Both the position numbers and the translations under genes were made by a program. This document shows, in pieces, positions 34,086-46,261 of a stretch of DNA of 64,000 bases; positions within the stretch are counted from its first letter, which is position 1; every line of letters starts with the position of its first letter. The notes below the pieces were generated by a model. The model made no database searches. It saw only the letters and a list, made by a program, of their open reading frames with translations, and was not told where the DNA came from. Where the stretch lies: positions 110,242,183 to 110,306,182 of the forward strand of contig OY998180.1 of assembly GCA_963921935.1 (NCBI GenBank), in the 5' to 3' direction. This DNA comes from Galeruca laticollis. Taxonomy: Eukaryota > Arthropoda > Insecta > Coleoptera > Chrysomelidae.

Positions 34086-35000
34086 ACAAATTGAAAAATA
34101 TCTTATTGGGGATAGCAGCAAATGAGGAAAAGTATACTCTATTCAAATCTCCAAGCTTTCGTAAATCTTTATTTACATCATCAGGGAACTACAATAAAGG
34201 AGAGAAAAACATAAATTATAAAAAGTTCCCCTACAAACATTTCTACAACTTACATTAATCGAGATTGCATCCTAGATCTTGAAAACAGGGAATGTGTAAA
34301 ACAGCAAATAGTTAAAGAAATAAGTCCAGGCGGCAGTACATTTGCCCACTACTGGTTAAATTTTAAAACATTATTAAAAATTAAAATTCAAATATTAAAA
34401 TAACGTGAATCTACACATCCACGTGGACCTGTGAGATTACTGACGGAAACTGAAAATGTTAGATTAAGTACAAAATTCATCATTACTTAATGAATGAAAA
34501 GAATCGATCTTTGCAATGACGCGAGACACCGAAACTTTGAATTCGATTGTTTCGGTGTCTCGCGTCATTGTACTGATCGACTCTTTTCATTCATTAAGTA
34601 ATGATGAATTTTGTACTTAACCTAACATTTTCAGTTTTCGTCACAGTAATCTCACAGGTCCACGTGGGTGTGTGGATTCACGTTATTTTAATGTTTTAAC
34701 TTTTATTTTTAATAATGTTTTAAAATTTAACCAGTAGTGGGCAAATGTATTGCCGCCTGGACTTATTTCTTTAACTATTTGCTGTTTTACACATTACCTG
34801 TTTTCAAGATCTAGGATGCAATTTCGATTAATGTAAGTTGTAGAAATGTTTGTAGGGAAACTTTTTATAATTTATGTTTTTCTCTACTTTATTGTAGTTC
34901 CCCGATGATGTAAATAAATATTTACGAAAGCTTGGAGAATTGAATAGAGTATACTTTTCCCCATTTGCTGCTATCCCCAATAAAATATTCTTCAATTTGT
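34086..35000. repeat. Giant inverted repeat, 450-bp arms and 13-nt spacer
   Basis: Arm 34086-34535 and arm 34549-35000 are complementary almost throughout. The tip is 'cgagacaccgaaac' / 'gtttcggtgtctcg', and the base is 'acaaattgaa' / 'ttcaatttgt'. Each arm has a hammerhead-like motif near its outer end (34184-34156 minus: CTGATGA, stem TGTAAAT/ATTTAC, CGAAAGC; 34903-34931 plus: the same with CGATGA). (TA)n tracts flank both sides. No open frame of note. The terminal motifs tie it to PLE-type sequence. Confidence 0.9.
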
Positions 35001-35009
35001 ATATGTATG

Positions 35010-35045
35010 TATATATATATATATATATATTTATATATGTATATA
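35010..35045. repeat. (TA)n microsatellite
   Basis: Imperfect TA tract closing the right side of the inverted repeat. Confidence 0.85.
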
Positions 35046-35149
35046 AAGTAAAGATGGCGCCAGCTGACTACTTCTCGCAAGTGTGTAACCACACGAGCCA
35101 AATAGAGGTTGTCGGAGGACGGAATCTTCAGTTCAGATTAGAGACTCTG

Positions 35150-35222
35150 AACTAGAAGGCATTACGGCACTCTTGAAGAGACCCAATAAGGTCGAAACCG
35201 GTCAGTGTACTATGCCCTTCTC
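35150..35222 (+). ncRNA. Candidate type I hammerhead ribozyme
   Basis: Stem I strands are AGAAGGCAT...CACT (35154-35171) and AGTG...ATGCCCTTCT (35204-35221), with an internal loop and a bulged C. The core side reads CTTGAAGA instead of CTGATGA. Stem II is GACC/GGTC with loop CAATAA. GAAAC, then CG, then GTC follow, which gives a two-pair stem III and a GTC cleavage site ending at 35203. All three helices can form. The altered core may reduce or abolish activity. Confidence 0.45.
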
Positions 35223-35229
35223 CTTTCGG

Positions 35230-36686
35230 TTGCGAATCACCATATCGACAAAAGGGTCGATCGGCGTCACGTTCTTCGAAGGGGATGTAATTCAATATTC
35301 TGCGTGGTATTAGCCATAAGAGTAATTGTTTTCTTCTTCGATGAACGGTCAGACTAATATGTAGAAATTATTGAAATTTTGACTAAAACGTAGGTGCAGT
35401 AGAAAATCGAAATTAATTTTTCATTTAGACACACCTTGTATTCTTCATTAGGTGTGATTTGTTACAAAGAATTAGCTTTTTAGTTAAAGTACTAGTTTAA
35501 GATTCAAAATTTTTTAAGGAAAAGGTCTTCAGGGTCAGTGAGATTACAAGTAAAATGAAACTAAATACACGGAGATGAGTATAAGTTCTTGACACTCTTG
35601 AGTAACGTCTTGTGTAAGAACGAGCAAATATGTGATCAAGACTAGTGCTGGACGAGGAGGGCGTTTCAGTGAGCTCTCTCGGCTTTTGACGGTATTAACA
35701 ACTTGAGAGGATAGAATAGATATTTTATTGATTTACATCAAGTAGGTACTTAAGAGAGAGCTTATACTATATAGATGTTGTTCATTATAAAGAGTGACGT
35801 TAAAATATGTTGTGATATATGTGTAGTTTGACTTACCAAAGTATGGACTGGAGGAGGAATGAATTTACTGCGCTAATTACATCACTGGGTTTTATTTGTT
35901 GAATGCCCTGTGTCAGCTGACCAGCACAACTATATGTTATAATATGTTTGACCTAGACAGACTTGTTTACAATCCAAGTACAGTTGACATTGTCTTTTTC
36001 AGTGACCTTAATTCAACTCGTATTTTATGTAAAGTCGAAAGTGTCGAAAGATTTATGATTTATTTTTATATATTTTTCACATTCATATTATTAGTTTTTC
36101 TATTCCGACTGATGAATTTTATAATATTAGTTGATCAATTAACAAATTATTATTAAAAGCAGCGATGGTAAACAAAGAATAAGCGATAAAAGGAACGTCT
36201 ATTACCTTTTTGATTATTAAATCTAGATTAAATTACTTCCTCACATTCGAAACTAATGAAGTCCCTGTTTCAATTTACAATATTAGGTGGAATTCTCGAA
36301 AATTAATGAGCAACTTTTCAGTGGTATTATCAAATTATGAAACGCCCCTTAATTTACTGTTGATTTGAGCATTCAAAGTCATACACCAAACTTTTAATTC
36401 AATCACCAGTTCACTCCTAGCTCTTCCTCTTTCCACCGTAATTCTTCGCTTCGCGCCACCCGTTTTTTTCGTTATTTTTATCTGTTTACCGTTGTGCTTG
36501 TTGCATCGGTGTTGGTTTGTCGAGATTGAATTTCTAAAGTGAGAATATTTGATTACAGGAATAAATTCCATAATACCAATGTACCAATGATATCATTTTG
36601 TAGTCAGGATATTATTAGGAAAAAATATACAAAATGTAATCTCAAAGCAGTTTCTTGGCTTAAATATTAGTATATTATACAGGGTG
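35230..36686. other. No recognised gene
   Basis: Mixed AT-rich sequence. An open frame at 35896-36156 has a hydrophobic stretch but no recognised motif. 36690 begins with 'acagggtgtccc', a common mariner/MITE-like end, without a partner found. Confidence 0.4.
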
Positions 36687-36731
36687 TCCCAATATTTCTA
36701 TTACAGACTAAGGAATTAACGAATAGGTTTA

Positions 36732-37895
36732 TTACTTTTCCGCCCAATCTATCTAATATGCGAGAAAAGTATTGGTTTACCCACAAAAAAGTTGAAATTT
36801 TGAAAAACATTTTTGAGTTATTTTTACGTTCTCCATCATGAACAACACGAAAAAACGGTGTTTAGTAAAAAAATTCTGTGTGTACGTCGTCGTTGTCGTC
36901 GGCCACTTTTCGTTACATGTCTTGTTAGCACAATACAGCCTCCTGAGTGCAACAAGTTACCAATTTTATGATTGAATATTGTTCAGGACATTTCACAAAT
37001 GAACTCTATTGATTTTCAGCTCACAATAGCCAGTACAACGAGCGCTATAGTACTTCAAGTACGACATTTTTGTCATTTTTGGAGAAATTTCAGTTTGTTA
37101 GCACTATACAACCTCCATAGTGCAGAAAGTCACCAATTTTATGATTGAATATTATTCAGAACATCTCACAGATGAACCCTATTGATTTTCAGCTCACCAC
37201 AGCCAGTACAACAGGTGGTATAGTACTTTGAGTACGACATTTTTGTCATTTTTGGAGAAATTTCAGTTTGTTAGCACCATACAGCCTCCGGAGTATATAC
37301 AAGTGACCATTTTTATAATTGGATATTATACTGGGAGTCTCAAAGATGTACTCTATTGATATTCAGCTCATTAAAGCCAGTATAACAAGTGATATGGTAC
37401 TTGAGGTACCAAATTTTTTGTCATTTTTGGAAAATTTTCAGTTTGTTAGCACGATACAGCATCCAACGTGAATACAAGTGACCCATTTTATGATTGAATA
37501 TTGTTCACGGCGTCTTATAGATGTATCTTATTGATTTTCAGCTGACCAGAGCTAGTACAACGGGTGCTATGGTACCTGAAGTGCCTCATTTTTTGTAATT
37601 TTTGGAGAAATTTCGGGTTGTTAGTACGATACAGCCTCCGGAGTGTATAAAAGTGGCCAATTTTATAATTGGATATTTTTCAAGGTCTCTCATTCATGGT
37701 GTCTCACAGATGTACGCTATTGATTTTCAGCTGACTATAGCGAGTACAGCGGGTCCTATAAATCCAGACATACTGCATTTTTTATTACTTTCGGAGAAAT
37801 TTCGGTTTGTTAGCACGATACGTCCCCCGAAGTGTACAAGCGACAAATTTATGATATAATATTATTCAGGGCATCTCACAGGTGCGGAAAAGTTA
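36732..37895. repeat. Satellite-bearing element, copy 1 (six monomers, 12-bp inverted ends)
   Basis: It starts TTACTTTTCCGC (36732-36743) and ends GCGGAAAAGTTA (37884-37895), a perfect 12-bp inverted repeat. A ~190-bp head ('gcgagaaaagtattggtttacc' ... 'gtcggccacttttcgt') is followed by monomers. The landmark 'gttagcac' occurs at 36924, 37097, 37270, 37445, 37620 (gttagtac) and 37809, spacings of 173, 173, 175, 175 and 189. Each monomer has 'tacagcctcc', 'tattgattttcagctcac' and 'tttttggagaaatttc'. Confidence 0.85.
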
Positions 37896-37899
37896 GTTT

Positions 37900-38590
37900 T
37901 AGTGTTTAAAACCGTTTATTTGAAAATTGGATAATGTTTTTGGAACCTACAGTAATTTCATTCGAGGCATATAGGGTATATGTGACGTCATCATAAAAGC
38001 AGGGACGTCATCGCAATAAAAAAAAATTCAATGGAAGGGGGATCAAACTTAGCTTAAATGGAAGGGCTTTTTATTTCAAATTCAACGGTGTATCATAGTG
38101 CGGGTACTCAAGTAGATAATTATACCAAACTTTCAGTTTATTGTTTATTTGTAACAACAGCCAGTGATCGTTTAAATGCCGCAATTATCATGCCCGGATT
38201 CACTTCAGATAGGCCTATTTTTAATTTTTAACGGGTTTTTATGAAAGCTAAAGAAAACAGTTGGCGTTGGAATTGTACCTTAATCGCTTTTTGATTGATA
38301 TTAGTAAAATCTAATATCATATTGATTGTTGTCACTTTCTAAATACTCATACCTAGTACCGTTTTAAAACAATACATAGTGTGAAAACTCCGAAGTTAAA
38401 ATGCCATTACTATTCACACCGAATTAATATGTAGATATGTTGCTAATCTATGGTGAGTGTAGGATGCATTCTCGAAATAGCATAGAATAGCAATATCGCA
38501 TTAGCCAATAATTTTATACTGAATATAACATGTCTTATAAAAGGAAAAAATAATACAAAAACCTTCTAGTCTATATAAAAAACGATTAAT
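37900..38590. other. No recognised gene
   Basis: Contains two 'gacgtcat' motifs (37982 and 38008). A piggyBac terminus should lie here for the transposase at 38593, but I could not identify one. Confidence 0.4.
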
Positions 38591-38592
38591 TT

Positions 38593-40322
38593 TTATTTCA
38601 CGTGAAACGGTTTAGAACACTCTAAACATAATGCAACATCGCATTTGCCACATATTGGACCTTCTGACACGCTGTTTAGTGCTATATAAAGCACACCTTC
38701 TGTAGGTTCCTTTATGTGGTAAGTGAGACGGAGATTATTTGCAACAGTAACACTTCGATCGGTTCCTTGCTTTACAATTTTTTTTTGTAATTTTTTGTGG
38801 GCCTCTTTTTGCAATCCTTCATAATCACCAATTAATTGATTAGCCAAAATACTTCTAAATTCTATTTAGGGTATAATCTTCCTATTTGAATTTTTTCTGT
38901 CTTGACAATGCAGAATGTATGAATTGACTATAGCTGTATCTATGAAGTAGTACAACAATTTTTCCCACCATCTCCGCGATTTCTTAGATATATTTTAGCA
39001 TTCCATTAATTGATCGAAGTGATCAACTCTACCCATATATTTATTATAATCCTTGATTGTTTCCGGACATTTCGCCATTTATTTTTTCTTTTTTTATTTG
39101 CTCTTGTTACTTCAGTTGCTCTATCAGGGTTATGAAAGCTGCTGACAATTACAACTGGCTTTAATCCCCTGTCTTTCCAGTTTACCACGGATACCGCACG
39201 GAAAGAACTCCTGAGTTAATAGTTTCTCAATCAAAGGTATGGTTGAAAAAAAATTTCAAAATACAGACAACGACCCGTACTACACAGGGGTTGAGACAAA
39301 TTCAAAACAGTTTTTTATCCCAATGCACCCTCCTCTTTAGATATAGATTTCCCTTCATACACAATAAAATTATAAAGGTAGCCTGTTACAGAACAAAACA
39401 AATTGCCCAAATATTAAAGCCTCTCTTTATTGATTTCATATGCATGTAGTGTTTCAACGAAGATCTACCTTTGAAACCCACCATACTTTCATCAATAGAG
39501 GCATATCTACTGATGGTAAACGACTTTTTGTATTTTTCTGTCAGGGAATTTATCAGTGGTCTTATAAAATAAGACCACTGCTTGTCATAGGTACATTCTC
39601 CTTTTTTTGGTATATGTTCATTATCATTAGCGTGTATATATCTAAGCAACTGTAGAAAATGTTTCACAGACATTATTTTGGTTACACGTGATACTTGTAA
39701 ATTTGGGTCACTTGACCAATACATCCTCAGACTAGGTAAACTATGAAAACCAGTTATAATTAGAGTACCCAGGAATGCATCAACTTCTCTATCAGACATA
39801 TTCAAATCAACACTGTGTTGTAATGCATATCGCTCTGCTTCTACCAATAGGATCTGCTTACATTCGTCAAAGAAATGGAAAAAAAATCTTTCAGTGATTT
39901 GAAATCAACCGAGAAATTAGGTTTTGATTCATCTTTATACGTGAACTTTTTGTATGTTGTTGTTCAGATGCAACTTTTGACCAAACGTAAGTCTTGACAG
40001 ATGGAGATGTTTCACCGCGTGCCGAAGCAATATTTGTATCTTCCCGATCTTCCAATGTGCTGTCATCATCAAAGAATGGTACACGTTTTACAGGAGTATC
40101 ATCAATTTCATAGGTTGGATCAGCAATGGAATCATCACTATCCCCCTCCATTGTTGAAGAAGTGGAGGCCTGCAAATAACTACAAGACGTTCGATTGGAG
40201 CTTGTTTCTGTATATAGCTTTCCGTCCTCAGCATCACTATCTCCTTCTACATCGGAATTTGCAGCTTGCTGGTCAGTGATTGAAACATTGTCAATATAAT
40301 CAAAAAGTTCTTCAGGACTCAT
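38593..40322 (-). pseudogene. Second piggyBac transposase (PGBD4-like), heavily decayed
   Basis: An acidic N-terminus (39891-40322: NSDVEGDSDAEDGK) is followed, after a shift, by MYWSSDPNLQVSRVTKIMSV, YASIDESMVGFKGRSSLK (first catalytic Asp) and KRGFNIWAICF (39386-39847). From 39386 down the frames are broken, but the pieces GYLYNFIVYEGKS, VIVSSFHNPDRATEV, MGRVDHFDQLMEC (third Asp region) and SRRWWKKLFYYFIDTAIVNS can be read. The end, at 38593, is a cysteine-rich GKCDVALCLECSKPFHVK. Unlike the 16.8-kb copy in sequence, it belongs to a separate piggyBac family. No TTAA-flanked ends found. Confidence 0.85.
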
Positions 40323-40520
40323 ATCGGCAAAGTCTGATATGTTCAGATTTCTTTTAGCTTTTTCTATTTTATCTACAAATAATAAAGAGAAAAATACTCA
40401 GTATATAGATTTTCTTTTCGTCAGTATTTGTATGTAACCATCATGCGTAAAAAAGTATTTGATTTATATAGGACCACAAGCTTTATATGTAGGTGTTAAA
40501 ACTAGGTTATAATTGATATA

Positions 40521-41027
40521 CAGGGTGATTCGTTACTAGTTAGAAATAACTTAATAGTAGAATCCTGACTTCAAATTATGAAGATTTAAACCAAAACACC
40601 TAAATAAAATTTAGCTGCTTACTGAGTTACAGGGCGTTTTGTTTAAACATTCAAAAACTATTTGTGTTCAGTAATTTAAGACTGTTTTACCTATTCATTC
40701 CATATTTGGCAGAAAGTGTAGACACTGTACACCCTACCAAATTAAAATAAACGAACGTTTCTGGCTACTACCAGAGGCGTACGACAGGGGCAAGTGACAG
40801 GTTAATTGTTCCCAAATTCTACGCCACTGGCGGAATAGGAATTTTAGCACGATTTTTTGATTTTCCAATACTATTTACGTAAATAAAGTACTCTCTTTTC
40901 ATAACGATAAAGTCAATATTTCTCGAGATATTTCAAGTTAAACACGAAGCTGCCCAATTTTGATGTGTAAATGTCGATGTTTTGGACCAGTGAATTGCAT
41001 TAAATATGCAAATGAAACTTTAATCCG
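40521..41027 (+). repeat. Left terminal inverted repeat of mariner-like element
   Basis: Pairs with 42523-43037. Shared landmarks include 'tttggcagaaagtgtagaca', 'gcgtacgacaggggcaagtg' and 'atatttcaagttaaacacga'. Confidence 0.88.
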
Positions 41028-41295
41028 TAAATAAAGATATTAAAATTATTGACAAAAAACTTAGAATAATATTAAAATGATTTAAAAATATTTTCAAACA
41101 AATAAACTGATCTCTATTTTTAATTACAATTAGATAAATCGCATTTGATGGATAATCTTTCAATATCAGTTGGCTCGGGTCTGAATTAATTACTTCGATC
41201 TAGAGGGGTGCTGTCATTACTGTCATAGCTATTAGTTGCTGCTTATGTCACTTGAAATTGTGATTGTTCTAATATTTAAAGTCGGTTAAGGGAAA

Positions 41296-42375
41296 ATGCC
41301 TCGACACAACAATTTTACTAATCTTGAAATGCGAGACATGCTTTGTGTTTATGTACAAGAAAAGTATTCCTGTGTTGCTGCTGCTCGCAGATATCAACAA
41401 ATGTATCCAAACAGAGTTCAACCCAATCGGCAAACTTTCAGCAATATTTTTCGTCGATTAAGAGGAACTGGACAATTTAAGCGTAATAGTGGTGTGGGAC
41501 GACCGAAAATAATAACTGTGGATCAGGAGGACGATATTTTAGTACGAGTTGCTAATAATCCGGAACTAAGTACTCGGCGTTAAGCAGCAATCACTGGAGT
41601 AAGCCAATCTTCAGTTCTGCGAATTTTGAAAAAGGAAAATTTACGACCTTACCATTTTACACCGGTACAAAACTTATTGCCAAGAGATAATCCTTTAAGG
41701 ATGAACTTTGCTCCGTGGATGATAAATCAAAAAAATGAAGATCGAAATTTTGTTCACAAAATTCTTTTTACTGACGAGGCCACATTCACTCGCAGAGGAG
41801 TTTTTAACTGGAGGAACAGCCACAATTGGGATATTGTAAATCCTCATTTATTCCGAGAATCACATTTTCAGCACGAATTCAAGATAAATGTATGGTGCGG
41901 TATCTTTGGAGATAGTTTGTTGGGTCCATATGCTTTACCAGCAAATTTGAATAGTAACTCATATTTACAATTTTTGTAAACAACTCTATTCGATCATCTC
42001 GAGGAATTGCCACTTAATCGAAGGAGATACATGTGGTTCATGCAGGATGGAGCACCACCTCATTATCAGATGATAGTGAGGAATTATCTCGATAACCAAT
42101 TTCCTCATCGTTGGATTGGCGGTGGTAGCGAATTTCCGTGGCCGCCTAGAACTCCCGGAGGTAATCCCCTAGATTTTTATTTTTGGGGCCATCTGAAATC
42201 ATTAGTATATTCACAAGAAATAAACACTCGTCAGGAACTATGGCAGCAAATTGTAAATTCGGCTAATTTTATTGCCAATCAACCTAACATATTTTTCAAG
42301 GTAAGGAGATTATTTAGCCAGAGAATGAATAAGCTTATTGAAGTAAACGGGGGTCATATAGAACATTTGTTATAA
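41296..42375 (+). pseudogene. Mariner-like transposase, two in-frame stops, third Asp lost
   Basis: One frame of 360 codons runs from ATG at 41296 to TAA at 42375, with TAA stops at 41581-41583 and 41977-41979. The N-terminus has helix-turn-helix features (YSCVAAARRYQQMYP and GVSQSSVLRILKKEN) and the linker GVGRPKI. The catalytic core has ILFTDEATF (Asp 160) and MWFMQDGAPPHY (Asp 251). The third acidic site should follow in WPPRTP--NPLDF, but reads GG at residues 288-289 in place of the usual Asp-Leu. 36 residues separate Asp 251 from that site. Beyond the stops, the missing acid would block catalysis. Confidence 0.88.
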
Positions 42376-42522
42376 AATGTTTTTAGGTACTTTTCGTTTC
42401 TAATATTTCCGATATGTTATTAAAATTGTAGGAACTTACTTTTATTTAGATTATAATTTTCAGAACCACAATTTGTTTTCAATTCCTCCGTTCGTTTAAT
42501 AGTTGTGTTCTTTATTGTTGAC

Positions 42523-43037
42523 ACGGATTAAAGTTTCATTTGCGTATTTACTGCAATTCACTGGTTCAAAACATCGACATGTTATTACACATCAAAAATG
42601 GGCAGCTTCGTGTTTAACTTGAAATATCTCGAGAAATATTGACTTTATCGTTATGAAAAAAGAGTACTACACTATTTACGTAAAAAGTATTGGAGAATCA
42701 AAAAATTGTGCTAAAATTCCTATTTCGCCAGTGGCGTAGAATTTGGGGATGATTAACCTGTCACTTGCCCCTGTCGTACGCCTCTAGTAGTAGCCAGAAA
42801 CGTTTGTTTATTTTAATTTGGTAGGGTGTACAGTGTCTACACTTTCTGCCAAATATGGAATGAATAGGTAAAACAGTTTTAAAGTACTGAGCACAAATAG
42901 TTTTTAAATTTTTAAACAAAACACCCTGTAACTCAGTAATCAGCTACATTTTAATTAATTGTTTTGGGTTAAATATTCATAATTTGAAGTCAGGATTCTA
43001 CTATTAAATTATTTCCAATTAGTAATGAATCACCCTG
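42523..43037 (-). repeat. Right terminal inverted repeat of mariner-like element
   Basis: Inverse of 40521-41027, with small indels. Confidence 0.88.
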
Positions 43038-43350
43038 TATATCGGTTCACATGAAATAACAACTTAGCCTAATGACATTAACATTTAAGCTCCCTGTTGA
43101 CGATTAATTAGATGTATATAGAATAATTAGTAGTTAATACTCACCCATATTTATCTAAAAAACACAAACAGCACAAGAAAAAACAAAAACATGGGATTAA
43201 CCCGGCAACTACTTTAAGACACAGTGGCTAATATAGGGACCACTTTTTACATGGGCCAATCGTGTTTGAGTATTTTTGCTTAGAGCTCACGGACTTAAGA
43301 TCTATGGACTTCTAATAGTATATTCGGTTTGACTCCTTTACGGTGGTCGC

Positions 43351-45933
43351 CATAGAGAAATAAACATATTAAGACAGTGTTCGTTCCCATATAAACAGCT
43401 GGCATCGCGTCGATCTCAGCGCACCCCTTGCGGGGATCAGAACTAATTCTTACAGGCGGGATATTTAAATTTGGTAGTTTGGATTATGGGTAGGTAAATT
43501 TTACAGTTAAGACTTAACTTAAAATTGTTTATTATATAATTATTTCATTCCAAAAAATTATATTTTATTTTTGTAATGAAATAATAATAATAAACAATTT
43601 TGAGACAAATAATTTAGGTAATAAATAATAAAATAGCACACATTTAAAAATTTTATTAACCTGCACATAATATAAAAACAAATTAATAAAATATTTGTTA
43701 ACTATACATAGGTCTGTTATTTATACATGTTATTACATTGATAACTTTAAAATTCTTATTCTAATAGTTAACGATAATATTAAAGTACAAAAAATTTAAA
43801 TTTTCAATAATATCTCCTATTATTAAAACAATTATTCTAATATCACTTAACAGTGTTTCCACACAATTTTATTTTCAAAGTTATTTTCCCTACCGCACGC
43901 ACTATAAATAGGCATTTATACGACTGTACATTTTTCAAAAAAATTCTATTGCAGCCTCCGCCATCCCCATAGCTGCCCAGCTTTCACCTTTTTTTTTAAC
44001 TTTTTTATTTCAGAAAACAAGAAACTTCACATTTACTTTCTTTAAATTAATTAAAAAGACAGAACATGTAAATCAGACGAAACCTACAGTTGTATAAATA
44101 CACAACATAAACATATACTTAGCGAAAACTAAAAGTATAAATGGCACACTAGCTTGAATATTTAATAATGTTTTGAATTGGTAGCACAAAACATGAAAAA
44201 ACTATTATTATCTATATCATTAATTTACCATACAGTTACATATTATTATTAATCACAAAATTACATATTTCTACTCAAATTACAGCATTATACTTAAGAA
44301 AGTTTATCCAATATTACATCAAATATTTTAATGAAAAGCATTTAAAAAGTAGATTCCCTATTACATGAAGACAGGAACAGGTCTGAAACAAAAAAAAAAT
44401 AAACGCAGTACATTGTTACCAAAAAATAATTATTATTTTTGTTTGTTAGTCCTCTTACCATCATTATAATATTTTTTAATTAATAAGGGGACACACACTT
44501 TTATGAGTTGAGATAATACGTATGATTTACGAGTATGTTCTCGACAAGTGAACCAATCAAAATTTATATGACTTTTTGCAAAGAGTTCAGTTTTTTCAGT
44601 AATATTTTCTACATGAGCTAAAAGTGGTAGAAAATTATAAACAATGTCATGCAGAATGGAAAGAAATTTTACGACGTCTCTTTGAACATAAATTAGACGT
44701 GTTTTATCATTATTTTCTTTGAAGGAAGTGAAAGTATGGTGAACATCTAAAATATTTGTTTGCAAATTAGCCTTACATTCTGCGCAATTAAAAGTTGTAA
44801 TTTTTTTAACAACGAAACCATTACGTAGCTTATTGCTTGAGTATCAAAATTTGAATCATTTAATTCTATATCTAAAAACGGGAATTCAATATTTTCCAAT
44901 TCATTAATGGTATTAGAAGTTAATAGTTTTAGTTCATTATGAAAATTTAAGAAAGAATGTAAGTTGTCTAATAAACTGCTATCATCTGCTTCACAATTTG
45001 TGTCTATTTCTCTGATCTTTATTAATGTAAATACATTTTCTTCTTCTTGGGAGATAAATTACTGACCCTAGTTTCGTTTATTGTACTTAAAATACTAGAT
45101 TCCAAACATTGTTTTTTAGGCAAAGGTTCAAATTCAGTTTCTTTAAGACTATCATTACTGTTACAAAAAATAAGCTTTATTTTTATGGGCAATACTGTAT
45201 TTTCAAAAGCTTGAGTTTTATTATTATTATCTTCAATTACTTTTGGTGGTGTATGATGGAAGGGTTGCAAATAGGTAAAGCAAATTTATTAAGTCTTTTG
45301 CGTAATGAATTTGTAAATGCCTCATCATCAAAATGATCTTCACACAACCTTTGATCTCTGGATGCATAAGGAATTTCTAAAATTTTGTACCACTGTTCCT
45401 TTTGACTAATGTCAGATGGAAATTTTTGTTCTTAAACTCCAAATTGCGAAGCGGCCTAAAATATGTATTATTACAATTTTTTGCTATACAACTACGACGA
45501 ATTTTACCTGATAGTGACATTTTAAAAGTTCACTTAATTTTATTTACTTTATTAAAACTAAATTCTAAATAAATTAAAAAATACTCACTCTTGTATTGTC
45601 TTCTTTTTCGGAATTGTTATTTTTGACACTGTCACTTTGCATTTGACAAACAGAAACCAGATTCACACCAACCAATGTAAGATTGGTTTTGTATATTTTC
45701 ATTTTTAGTGACGTAAAAGTTAATATACTAGGATATTTTATAACATTTATTCACATTAAAGGCGATGTTTTGAAATATATTGCAATTTATAATATTTTGT
45801 GCTATTTTGTTTATGTAAAACAGTCTTGTAGTTCGCGATAGTAGAGACTCCATGCGCGGGGAGCTTGCGCAGAAATTTTGTGCCACATACCACCTATGCA
45901 TCAAACTGTCTCTTATATTATTATTTGTCTATG
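43351..45933 (-). mobile_element. P-like element (inner) nested in the P element
   Basis: Imperfect ~31-bp inverted ends, CATAGAGAAATAAAC at 43351 and its inverse (CATAGACAAATAATA) at 45933, are flanked by a perfect 8-bp duplication GTGGTCGC (43343-43350 and 45934-45941). Length 2583 bp. It holds a THAP-domain gene fragment on the minus strand. Its ends and THAP sequence differ from the outer element, so it is a different family of the P superfamily. Confidence 0.88.
44433..45520 (-). pseudogene. THAP-domain gene of the inner P-like element, decayed
   Basis: ATG at 45520-45518. The THAP zinc finger appears as SCIAKNCNNTYF, then (after a shift near 45425) WYKILEIPYASRDQRLCEDH and NSLRKRLNKFALP, giving the C-x4-C ... 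C-x2-H pattern. An acidic linker runs to about 45022. Further broken frames read NCEADDSSLLDNLHSFLNF. After another shift near 44830 the C-terminal part KLRNGFVVKKITTFNCAECK and CVPLLIKKYYND continues to 44433, like the C-terminus of P-type transposases. The central catalytic region is absent. THAP domains bind the element ends. Confidence 0.7.
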
Positions 45934-46261
45934 GTGGTCGCCATGTTGTGCTAATTTTAAGTTGGCCGGCCTGAGTCACGTGATTCATACAGGACCGGTT
46001 TAAACAATAAAGCAGAAATCATTTATAAGATACGAAAATATGAAACGGTGAGAGAAAAAGTATACCTACTTTATTATTTATACTAGCTACTGCGTATTGT
46101 GTATCTACCTAAGTTGGGGTTATGTAAAACTTTTTCATAAATTTTAAGAATCGTTTATTTATAAATTATATTCTTATATATTCTCATTCAAATTCCATAA
46201 ATCAGGAAAAAAATAAAATAACCGTTAATTTTAATTTCATTTAATCACGGTCATGCCAAAT

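Larger units (their letters stand above)
40521..43037 (+). mobile_element. Mariner-like element with long terminal inverted repeats
   Basis: The ends are CAGGGTGATTC at 40521 and its inverse at 43037, with TA on both sides (40519-40520 and 43038-43039). The terminal inverted repeats extend to about 41027 and 42523, i.e. ~510 bp each and more than 90% alike by eye. A single transposase frame with two stops lies between them. Confidence 0.9.

Noticed and set aside
36924..37890. Regular spaced repeats that could suggest a CRISPR-like array
   Set aside because: Monomers are ~174 bp, similar along their full length with no unique spacers, and the context is eukaryotic.
38396..40500. TTAA sites tested as ends of the second piggyBac
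   Set aside because: Sequences next to the TTAA sites at about 38396 and 40495 are not inverted copies of each other.
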